From contig NZ_AAXW01000012.1 in the NCBI RefSeq assembly GCF_000169335.1, positions 1-64,000 of the forward strand: a stretch of DNA of 64,000 nt, in the 5' to 3' direction. The position numbers were made by a program, and so were the translations under genes. Shown here in pieces: positions 44,772 through 51,656 of the stretch; position 1 is the stretch's first letter; each line of letters starts with the position of its first letter. The notes beneath the pieces were generated by a model, which saw only the letters and a list, made by a program, of their open reading frames with translations, was not told where the DNA came from and did no database searches. This stretch comes from Crocosphaera chwakensis CCY0110 (GTDB lineage: Bacteria > Cyanobacteriota > Cyanobacteriia > Cyanobacteriales > Microcystaceae).

Positions 44772-45623
44772 TCACTTGTATAGACGAACATTCTCAGTAG
44801 AAAATTGAGTTGTTTCCGGAAAAATATTTCTAACTCGTTCTACAACGGAGATCATGTAAGTATAATCGGGTACAGGAGAGTGAGGTACAAATCCAGCTTC
44901 ATTAGCGATCGCTGAGGGTGTGTCATTTAAAATCTGCAAAATTTCTTCTGTGCGATGTGCTGAAATAGACGGCGCAATGAGGACAACACCGGGAGGAACG
45001 TTATGGGTATCGGTGAAAAGGAGACGAAATGTCCCAAATGGGAACTGACTCTGGTAGGTCTTAAATTCTTCTAGGGATAAAGACCCTGCGACGGCTTTAC
45101 CCTGAGCCACACTTTCTAAGATTGCTTTAGGAGTTGATAAAAAGAAAATTTTATCTATAGTCAATCCATAAAGGTTAAAAATAGGAAAATAATAGCCCGT
45201 CGCTGAACCAATTTGGCCCAGGGCGATGGTCTGATCAGCTAAAGCTTTTAAAGTTTGAAAAGGACTGTCTTGTCGCACAACAATCACAGAGCGTAAATTC
45301 CCAATACCTTCTAAGGGTAAAAGGGGAATATACCCGTGTTCGGTCATGGCAATGGTTGCTAGACCAGGAGGCGCAAAAACCAATGACCAAGCTTGAGAGC
45401 GGATTCTCTCTAAGGCTTTTTTTTCATTAAAAGCGGGTTCTAATTCGACTAACGAGCGTGTTTGTTTCTCTAAATAACTCGTAAAGGTTTGGTATTGATT
45501 GATAATCTCGTTTCCTTGACCATAGCTAAGGGTTCCAATCACCAGAGGTTCGCCTTGCAGGGAATTACTTCGGCAGGACTGAACGAAAAGTATAATTAGG
45601 AATAAGCGTCTTGATAATTTCAC
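44772..45623 (-). CDS. PhnD/phosphite-type substrate-binding lipoprotein
   Basis: The 283-aa protein has a lipoprotein-like start (hydrophobic residues 6-14 and F-V-Q-S-C near 16). A PhnD-family periplasmic-binding fold follows, with LVIGTLSYGQG, SLVFAPPGLATIAMTEHGY and GSATGYYFP, the loop that usually holds the phosph(on)ate oxyanion. The substrate is uncertain, as many such proteins are unrelated to phosphonate. There are no ABC partners next to it. It ends 28 bp from the convergent recQ gene. Confidence 0.8.
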   Translation of the reverse strand: MKLSRRLFLIILFVQSCRSNSLQGEPLVIGTLSYGQGNEIINQYQTFTSYLEKQTRSLVELEPAFNEKKALERIRSQAWSLVFAPPGLATIAMTEHGYIPLLPLEGIGNLRSVIVVRQDSPFQTLKALADQTIALGQIGSATGYYFPIFNLYGLTIDKIFFLSTPKAILESVAQGKAVAGSLSLEEFKTYQSQFPFGTFRLLFTDTHNVPPGVVLIAPSISAHRTEEILQILNDTPSAIANEAGFVPHSPVPDYTYMISVVERVRNIFPETTQFSTENVRLYK

Positions 45624-45711
45624 TGTTATTCATTCTGTAGTAAGCAGATCAGCATCATTAAACAAACAAAATCTGTAGGGTGGGGAATGCCAATCCTAGA
45701 TTTATCCTGAT

Positions 45712-45758
45712 GTCGCTAGAATACCCTAACTTTTAGAAGATTAGGCTATTCTAGCGAC
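45712..45758. repeat. Long hairpin with 18-bp arms
   Basis: GTCGCTAGAATACCCTAA pairs with TTAGGCTATTCTAGCGAC (17 of 18 bases) around an 11-base loop. It sits about 90 bp upstream of the PhnD-like start and has no poly-U tail, so a terminator role is doubtful; it may be a mobile-element end or a regulatory structure. Confidence 0.5.
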
Positions 45759-46065
45759 AAAAATATAAACCGCGGACTCGAAGAGGGACGAAGTCTAGCG
45801 TCCACTAAGAATAACAAGTCAAATATCTTACTGAAATGTTACAATTTGAGTAAAATTTAGGATAAATCTTTCTGATGCTGGTCACTTAATCGATACAAAT
45901 TAGAGGCTTAACAGCAGAACAGCATGAAATCCTGCGCTATCAATGTTATTTAGTAAAAAATATGTATAATATAGGACTATAAAGCGTTAGACAGTTCTTT
46001 TTAAGATAATAAGCAAATATTAATTAATTTAATCCTAACAAACTTTATTTCTTTCTACTAATAAC

Positions 46066-46227
46066 TTAATTGAAACTGTATTTTAAACTTAGTAAAACGG
46101 GATAGGGTTTTTCAAAGACAAACTCGCCATAGTCCGCTAAATCATCCAATCCTAAAAAATTTAGTAAAATTTCACAAGCTAGGGTGATTAATAAACTTAA
46201 AAGTAATTTTTTCCATTTAACTTGCAT
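46066..46227 (-). CDS. 53-aa small membrane-associated protein
   Basis: An ATG with GAGG nine bases upstream opens a frame with a basic N-terminus (M-Q-V-K-W-K-K), one hydrophobic helix (LLLSLLITLACEILLNFLG) and a conserved-looking acidic/aromatic part (LDDLADYGEFVFEK). I recall similar tiny proteins in cyanobacterial genomes but know no function. It is the only ORF I can support in the 690-bp gap between the PhnD-like gene and the DUF3365 gene. Confidence 0.55.
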   Translation of the reverse strand: MQVKWKKLLLSLLITLACEILLNFLGLDDLADYGEFVFEKPYPVLLSLKYSFN

Positions 46228-46312
46228 TGCTTTACCCTCAAAGTGAAAATTAGTATCATGTGGGATACTAAATAAATAGGGTAAAAACCTAGTATTTATG
46301 CAAAAAACAACT

Positions 46313-47233
46313 TCATCCTTTGCGATGCTTGTTCAAAAGATCCATCGAAATAGCTAAACTTGATTTCATCCGATTAAATGCTTTAGCTAACGCACCAATT
46401 TCATCCTGAGTTTTCTGTTCAAATTCACTATCCATATCCCCCATACTGACAGATTCAGCGATTTTAGCCATTTTTTGCAGGGGACGAATAACGGTTCGCT
46501 TGAGTAAAAAATTAATTCCGATGACGATAACGCTAAAAACGACTAACAAAGTCAATAAAACCAACGAAAGAGACTGATTAGCTTGATTTAAGACTTCCTC
46601 TGCAGGCACAGAGAGGATCTGAACCGCTACGATTTCATTGAGATTCCAACCATATCCATTTTCAGTGCCATAAGTCGTTAATTGGCTTTTAGGAGCATCA
46701 TTAGGATCTCCGTGACAACGCAAGCAACTCTCGTTTTTAATCGCTAAGGGACGAGCAATATAAAAGGATCTTCCACCGGGAAGGGTACGAAAACCAGAAA
46801 TTTCTTGAATATTCGAGTCTTCTCGGAATGTTTCAATGAGTTCACTTTCAAAATTATCGGCTTTATCCCTTAAATTGGTCGGATTAAGGGTAGCTTCTTT
46901 ATAGAAAAAACTTTTATACTCAGGAGCTTTGCGTAATTTTTGAAAAACTTCGGTTGCTGAATAAGCTGGAACCGTTTCGGAGATAAACAAAGAATCCATT
47001 TCTAATTGAGGAGCTAGGAGCGGTTGAATATTATTAGAAGTATAGTCTCGTACTGCATTCATCGTTTGTAGCAAAAGTAAGGCTTTAGACGTTACTTCCG
47101 CTTGGGCCCTTTGTTGGAGTATCCAGGATAATGTTAATCCACTTATCAGAATACCACTGAGAAAGATGCTTATCAGGAGTATATTAAATTTGGTTCCGAG
47201 TTTTAGATTATTAAGTAACATTACATTTACCAA
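46313..47233 (-). CDS. DUF3365 (Tll0287-like) haem sensor with HAMP domain
   Basis: The 306-aa protein has a membrane helix (about residues 17-38), an extracytoplasmic DUF3365 domain (about 45-215) with a c-type haem motif CLRCH near residues 168-172, a second helix (about 222-245) and a cytoplasmic HAMP domain (about 246-300). Tll0287-type domains bind haem c and are thought to sense redox or small ligands. The protein stops right after HAMP, with no kinase or cyclase, so the output must be another protein. It is transcribed away from the secreted-protein cluster that begins 500 bp further on. Confidence 0.85.
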   Translation of the reverse strand: MVNVMLLNNLKLGTKFNILLISIFLSGILISGLTLSWILQQRAQAEVTSKALLLLQTMNAVRDYTSNNIQPLLAPQLEMDSLFISETVPAYSATEVFQKLRKAPEYKSFFYKEATLNPTNLRDKADNFESELIETFREDSNIQEISGFRTLPGGRSFYIARPLAIKNESCLRCHGDPNDAPKSQLTTYGTENGYGWNLNEIVAVQILSVPAEEVLNQANQSLSLVLLTLLVVFSVIVIGINFLLKRTVIRPLQKMAKIAESVSMGDMDSEFEQKTQDEIGALAKAFNRMKSSLAISMDLLNKHRKG

Positions 47234-47309
47234 AAAGTAAAGATAAAATTCGGTTCTAACTATTTTTGTTTTTTATTTCTAATAAGTGGTGATGTCTCAC
47301 TCTCATCAG

Positions 47310-47343
47310 CGCGGCCTCGCGGAGCGAGTGCTGCCACATCGCC
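47310..47343. repeat. GC-rich palindromic repeat related to 31174-31208
   Basis: GCGGCCTCGCGGAGCGAGTG contains the inner stem CTCGC-GGA-GCGAG and an outer GCGGC/GCTGCC pairing. It shares the CTCGCGG(G)AGCGAGTG core with the unit inserted in the IS630 transposase. Confidence 0.55.
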
Positions 47344-47377
47344 ATCAGTGTACCTCACTCGTTGCGAGAAAGGCTAG

Positions 47378-47622
47378 ATTCCCTGACCTGCATAAATATT
47401 TCAACCCGAACCTATAACTTATTACAACACAACAAGGAGAACTTAACCCATGAACCTAAATTTTATCATTCCCTGACCTGCATAAATATTTCAACCCGAA
47501 CCTATAACTCATTACAACACAACAAGGAGAACTCAACCATGAACCTAAATTCTATCATTCCCTAAACTGCATAAATATTTCAACCCGAACCTATAACTTA
47601 TTACAAGACAACAAGAAAAACC
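47378..47622 (+). repeat. Three ~90-bp tandem repeats, two with a ribosome site and eight-codon ORF
   Basis: Each unit starts ATTCCCTGACCTGCATAAAT (last copy slightly changed) at 47378, 47468 and about 47557. Copies one and two contain AACAAGGAGAAC followed by ATG and the tiny frame M-N-L-N-(F/S)-I-I-P, whose stop codon lies in the next repeat. The third copy has lost the ATG. They stand between the DUF3365 gene and the first of the triplicated secreted-protein genes. Confidence 0.8.
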
Positions 47623-47736
47623 TAATAATAGAAATTTTCTGAATCCCTTGTTAGAAATATCTTAATTTTCTCTGTGTCTTATCTTCACTTATCAACATTT
47701 ACTTTCGTTTTTCCACCCTATTTTGGAGTCAATCTC

Positions 47737-48030
47737 ATGAAACTTTCTGTTCTTAGTTTATTAGCTGTATCCACCCTTAGTTTAATCGCTATTCCTGCTT
47801 TCGCTGACCAAGCCAATGTCCAAACCTCAGGACAAGTTAGTACCCAAGTTGGTGATAATAATACCTCTTCTCAACGCACTACTCAATCCAACCTTGATAG
47901 TCGTCGAGGACGGGGTGAAAATACAGGCAATGCTCAAGATAGTTATCAAGATTCCCTACAGGAAGGTAATGGTAATAATAGTTCTCAAGTAAGCAATCAA
48001 CGTAATGTTGTTCGTAACGGTCGTCGTTAA
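47737..48030 (+). CDS. Curlin-like small secreted protein, copy 1 of 3
   Basis: The 97-aa protein has a signal peptide (cleavage after A-F-A at about residue 23) and a short mature part rich in Q, N, S and T, with no cysteine. Two stretches, T-Q-V-G-D-N-N-T-S-S-Q and L-Q-E-G-N-G-N-N-S-S-Q, follow the curlin spacing G-x-x-N-x-x-x-Q. A basic patch (L-D-S-R-R-G-R-G) lies between them. The ATG at 47737 is chosen because all three copies share the same upstream GGAG and start there. An upstream in-frame ATG is unlikely. Curli-like aggregation is inferred from the motif only. Confidence 0.75.
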   Translation: MKLSVLSLLAVSTLSLIAIPAFADQANVQTSGQVSTQVGDNNTSSQRTTQSNLDSRRGRGENTGNAQDSYQDSLQEGNGNNSSQVSNQRNVVRNGRR

Positions 48031-48116
48031 TTCTTGTTCTGACAAGTTAGTTTAATTCTTTCACTTGTTTTTGTTTCTTTAATCAACTTTTCTTAGCTTA
48101 TTTTGGAGTCAATCTC

Positions 48117-48410
48117 ATGAAACTTTCTGTTCTTAGTTTATTAGCTGTATCCACCCTTAGTTTAATCGCTGTTCCTGCTTTCGCTGACCAAGCCAATGTC
48201 CAAACCTCAGGACAAATTAGTACCCAAGTTGGTGATAATAATACCTCTTCTCAACGCACCACTCAATCCAACCTTGATAGTCGTCGAGGACGGGGTGAAA
48301 ATACAGGCAATGCTCAAGATAGTTATCAAGATTCCCTACAGGAAGGTAATGGTAATAATAGTTCTCAAGTAACTAATCAACGTAATGTTGTTCGTAATGG
48401 TCGTCGTTAA
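48117..48410 (+). CDS. Curlin-like small secreted protein, copy 2 of 3
   Basis: This copy lies exactly 380 bp after copy 1 and differs from it in only a few residues (I20V in the leader, V33I, S86T). The intergenic DNA is duplicated too, including TTTTGGAGTCAATCTC just before the ATG. The signal peptide, G-D-N-N motif and basic patch are all kept, so purifying selection or recent conversion is likely. Confidence 0.75.
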   Translation: MKLSVLSLLAVSTLSLIAVPAFADQANVQTSGQISTQVGDNNTSSQRTTQSNLDSRRGRGENTGNAQDSYQDSLQEGNGNNSSQVTNQRNVVRNGRR

Positions 48411-48496
48411 TTCTTGTTCTGACAAGTTAGTTTAATTCTTTCACTTGTTTTTGTTTCTTTAATCAACTTTTCTTAGCTTATTTTGGAGTCAATCTC

Positions 48497-48790
48497 ATGA
48501 AACTTTCTGTTCTTAGTTTATTAGCTGTATCCACCCTTAGTTTAATCGCTGTTCCTGCTTTCGCTGACCAAGCCAATGTCCAAACCTCAGGACAAGTTAG
48601 TACCCAAGTTGGTGATAATAATACCTCTTCTCAACGCACTACTCAATCCAACCTTGATAGTCGTCGAGGACGGGGTGAAAATACAGGCAATGCTCAAGAT
48701 AGTTATCAAGATTCCCTACAGGAAGGTAATGGTAATAATAGTTCTCAAGTAACTAATCAACGTAATGTTGTTCGTAACGGTCGTCGTTAA
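48497..48790 (+). CDS. Curlin-like small secreted protein, copy 3 of 3
   Basis: The third 97-aa copy, again spaced 380 bp, is identical to copy 2 except at one residue (V33). The downstream sequence leaves the repeat pattern right after the stop and contains a strong hairpin, so the triplet probably ends as one transcript here or reads weakly into the following secreted genes. Confidence 0.75.
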   Translation: MKLSVLSLLAVSTLSLIAVPAFADQANVQTSGQVSTQVGDNNTSSQRTTQSNLDSRRGRGENTGNAQDSYQDSLQEGNGNNSSQVTNQRNVVRNGRR

Positions 48791-48808
48791 TTATTCTCTT
48801 TAATAAAA

Positions 48809-48856
48809 GGAACAGTCAATAAGTTTTATAGGAAAAAAACTCTCTGTTGACTGTTC
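48809..48856 (+). terminator. Hairpin after the triplicated genes
   Basis: GGAACAGTCAA and TTGACTGTTC form a 10-bp stem around a 27-base loop, followed by TATTTCTT. This fits a moderate intrinsic terminator after copy 3. Confidence 0.6.
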
Positions 48857-48940
48857 TATTTCTTCCTAAAGAGACTTCTGCTTAAACCAATTTCTGCAAC
48901 TCTAATTCCTAACCAATTTTTACTATGTGGTGTCAGAGAA

Positions 48941-49282
48941 ATGAAATGCAAAAACCTAATGTTTATAATCACTCTTCTTATCTTTTGTTTTCCGACTATT
49001 GCTCAAACTAAACCAATTAAAGTGCAAGCAGGAAATGTCAGAATTATTAGAGGAGAAGATAGACAAATTCAAGTCGATACAGGAAATATTCGTATGAGTG
49101 TTCCTTCACAACCAAGAGAACCCCGAATAGAAGATGATTACTTTATCCCATCAAATTCACAACAAACCCTTCAAAATTCTCATTGTGGTACAAGAAGTGT
49201 TCAATCAAGTCACCAGACTAATATTAATGGGTCTAGACGAACAGTAACACAAACGAATATTTCAAACAATATCTGTCAGTAA
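48941..49282 (+). CDS. Secreted protein of unknown function (cluster member 4)
   Basis: The 113-aa protein has a signal peptide (cleavage near T-I-A-Q, residue 21). A short beta-like part follows (KVQAGNVRIIRGEDRQIQV) and then a C-terminal Q/N/S/T-rich tail with two cysteines (S-H-C-G and N-I-C-Q). The tail repeats Q-T-N-I-(N/S), reminiscent of the preceding curlin-like proteins. The gene lies 19 bp before the next one on the same strand, so they are cotranscribed. I know no homologue. Confidence 0.6.
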   Translation: MKCKNLMFIITLLIFCFPTIAQTKPIKVQAGNVRIIRGEDRQIQVDTGNIRMSVPSQPREPRIEDDYFIPSNSQQTLQNSHCGTRSVQSSHQTNINGSRRTVTQTNISNNICQ

Positions 49283-49301
49283 TTCACTTAGGAGATTAAC
49301 T

Positions 49302-49673
49302 ATGAAAGTCCCTCATTTAAGCGTCGGTTTATTGTCAATTGCTAGTTTGATAACCATTCCATTTTTAGTTCCTCAATCTGCTTTTGCACAATGCGTACAA
49401 TCTCATACAGGGGTTCAGTTAAATATGGGAAAATCACCAGCAGAACAAACCCATAATACTCAATTTGATAATCAAGGAAGTTGTACAGGTAATGTGAATT
49501 CGAGTACAGCGACTCAGGTTAACTTAGGTGGTAACAACCCACGTCAACATCAAGAAGTTCGTCAGGAAACTCGTGGGGGTCGTGGTAATCCTTCTGGAGT
49601 CAATGGACCGACAGTAAGTGTTGATGTGGTGACTCCAGTTAATGTTCAGACTCCTGAAAATTTTCCCTATTAA
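49302..49673 (+). CDS. Secreted Q/N-rich protein (cluster member 5)
   Basis: The 123-aa protein has a clear signal peptide (cleavage after A-F-A, residue 29) and a mature part with two cysteines (A-Q-C-V, G-S-C-T-G). Motifs such as GVQLNMGKSP, TQFDNQGSCTGN and TQVNLGGNN resemble curlin spacing. A basic stretch R-G-G-R-G-N recalls the R-R-G-R-G-E of the triplicated proteins. It begins 19 bp after the previous gene. Confidence 0.6.
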   Translation: MKVPHLSVGLLSIASLITIPFLVPQSAFAQCVQSHTGVQLNMGKSPAEQTHNTQFDNQGSCTGNVNSSTATQVNLGGNNPRQHQEVRQETRGGRGNPSGVNGPTVSVDVVTPVNVQTPENFPY

Positions 49674-49816
49674 TCTGCACTCAAAAACATGAGAAAAGGG
49701 ATTGTAGATTTGAAATTGAGTCATGTTTTGAAATAGAAGAAACTTGTCTGGTTTTAATCTGCAATTTCTTGCTTATATTTAAACTTATTAGATAAATTCT
49801 TACGGAGAAGATGGTC

Positions 49817-50254
49817 ATGAAACATAGAAACTTTATTTTTTTTTCTTGTTTAGTTCTTTTGGGAACAACTATGATTAGTATAGGAAATCACAAAATTAGC
49901 AATAATAATTCTTTTGCTCAATCTTATCAAGAACAGCAAACATCGGTTAATCTTAGCTTATCTGATTTAGATAGTCCTTGTATTCTCAGTATTAGTTCTT
50001 CACCATCTGAAACTCAATTAACAGGTGAAATATCTCTTAATGGTCAACTGATAAAAAGTTTTACAGGTCATAATAATGAGATTAATCTATCTCCTTATTT
50101 AATGTCAGGTCAGCAAATAATTTCCATTTCAGGTCACTATACTCCTAGTCATTCTTCAGTCAAAATTGAACTAACAGGAAACAGCACTCATATTAGTCAA
50201 GAAACAGGAGGAAGTGGACAAATTAAGCAACAGTTAATTTTTAACATTCAATAA
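49817..50254 (+). CDS. Secreted beta-rich protein (cluster member 6)
   Basis: The product (about 145 aa) has a signal peptide (cleavage near S-F-A-Q, about residue 34), then a beta-strand-rich domain with regular Ser/Ile/Leu alternation and a single cysteine. The ATG at 49817 is chosen: GGAG lies nine bases before it, but only three before the ATG two codons upstream. Size and fold type loosely recall the small CsgC/CsgH periplasmic chaperones of curli systems, but no sequence signature proves it. It is 22 bp from the next gene. Confidence 0.55.
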   Translation: MKHRNFIFFSCLVLLGTTMISIGNHKISNNNSFAQSYQEQQTSVNLSLSDLDSPCILSISSSPSETQLTGEISLNGQLIKSFTGHNNEINLSPYLMSGQQIISISGHYTPSHSSVKIELTGNSTHISQETGGSGQIKQQLIFNIQ

Positions 50255-50275
50255 TCAATTTGGGGAGATTGACTC

Positions 50276-51382
50276 ATGAAAAATACAATTAATTTCTTAG
50301 GATTAGCATCCGTTGGATTGTTAGGTTTTACCCATTTTCCAGTCAACGCACAGATTCCTCAAACAGAAATTCAGTCAGTTGTCCTTGGAGGAGAATTTAA
50401 CGAAATTTCTCAACAAATCAATCAGTATCTGAACCTAAACTTTGTTTATTTTCCTCAGGTGCAACAATCAGTAATTTCCATTCCTAATCTTAATATTCAA
50501 CAAACTTTTTTAGATAATCCTAATAATCAATTTATTCAAGAAAAAAATCAAAATTTTTTAGAATTTCCTTTAAGAGAAACCAGTTTAGTTAGTTTCGATC
50601 TCAATGATTTTTTGAACAATGATAATACTTTAACTGGTAAACAATTTATTACTCAAGAAGTCTTTGTCGAAGGAAATAGTAATATAATTACCCAAAAAAG
50701 TAGCCAAACATTAACGGATTTTTTCTGGTTGGACGAATCAAGTGGCATAACCGAAGACGACAATTTACTTCAATTTTTAGATAAACTGTTAGCTAGTCAA
50801 GCATTAGATTCCTTGCAATTTGGCTTACAAGATACCTTTGTTTTTGGCAACGATAATCAGGTTTCTCAACTAATTGATCAAACTTTTGAAAGTTTTATTT
50901 TTACACCCTATGATTTTGATTCTTGGTTTAATAATAATCTCACCAATCAAGACATAGGATTAGATCCCGTTCAATTCACTGTTCAAAATACCTCAATTAT
51001 TGAAGATTCATTAACTCCTGTCAGCCAAAATAATCTAATTTCTCAAACCCTCAACCAAGTTATTAGTGGAATCTCTTTTATTAATCCCACTACGTTATCC
51101 CAAAATCAGGGTTTTGTTGATCCAAATAATAACTTATTAGCAGGAGCAAATAGCTCAGTAAATTTTGATATCAATGATTTTATTGATGGAATTTTAAAGA
51201 ACACCAATATCGAAGTTACTCAAAAGAATCAGCAAAGCATTACAATCTCAGGAGATCAAAATACAAGCACACAAGAAAATGAACAAGTTTCAGCCGTTAG
51301 CGTCCCTGAACCCAGCATTGTCAGCATGATGGTAGTATTAGGTATTATGATTGGAATAGAATGGTTTTATGAGAAGAATTAA
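50276..51382 (+). CDS. PEP-CTERM-type secreted protein with curlin-like repeats (cluster member 7)
   Basis: The 368-aa protein has a signal peptide (cleavage near V-N-A, residue 25), a long low-charge mature part, and a C-terminal sorting tail: V-P-E-P-S, a hydrophobic helix and a basic/aromatic end. That tail matches PEP-CTERM, which exosortase (EpsH) recognises. Spaced through it are GGEFNEISQQINQ, EGNSNIITQKSSQ, FGNDNQVSQLIDQ and SGDQNTSTQENEQ, the same G-x-x-N-x-x-x-Q-x-x-x-Q pattern as in curlins. It may form or anchor the fibre built from the smaller proteins. No exosortase gene is in the window. Confidence 0.7.
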   Translation: MKNTINFLGLASVGLLGFTHFPVNAQIPQTEIQSVVLGGEFNEISQQINQYLNLNFVYFPQVQQSVISIPNLNIQQTFLDNPNNQFIQEKNQNFLEFPLRETSLVSFDLNDFLNNDNTLTGKQFITQEVFVEGNSNIITQKSSQTLTDFFWLDESSGITEDDNLLQFLDKLLASQALDSLQFGLQDTFVFGNDNQVSQLIDQTFESFIFTPYDFDSWFNNNLTNQDIGLDPVQFTVQNTSIIEDSLTPVSQNNLISQTLNQVISGISFINPTTLSQNQGFVDPNNNLLAGANSSVNFDINDFIDGILKNTNIEVTQKNQQSITISGDQNTSTQENEQVSAVSVPEPSIVSMMVVLGIMIGIEWFYEKN

Positions 51383-51656
51383 ACATAGGTTGTAATGATC
51401 AATGATAATCCCTAGATAAGTTGAAAACTGACATTTACCCTTCATAGTATGGTAGAAAAGTCAGTGATTAGTCTAATTGAAAGACAAAAAAGCTAATTTA
51501 GTGATCATTCAGCCTCAAAAATTTTCCTTCATCAAACCCCAGCCTCCAATTTATTTTACTTAACCCTTAACCTCAAATCTAATCTTCACTTTATCTGATT
51601 GTCAGTGGGTACTCTAAACAAAACGATCATGAAAACATAAGTCCCATAATTAAGCC

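Noticed and set aside
45771..45815. tRNA-like sequence around GGACTCGAAGAG
   Set aside because: No cloverleaf can be built and no CCA or anticodon arm is apparent; it is a small imperfect inverted repeat.
47362..47565. A 67-codon plus-strand ORF across the 90-bp tandem repeats
   Set aside because: It is a repeat artefact: the same peptide segment recurs because the DNA recurs, and it lacks a ribosome site.
47378..47622. CRISPR array
   Set aside because: Three ~90-bp copies are adjacent with no unique spacers; repeat length and spacing are wrong and no cas gene is present.
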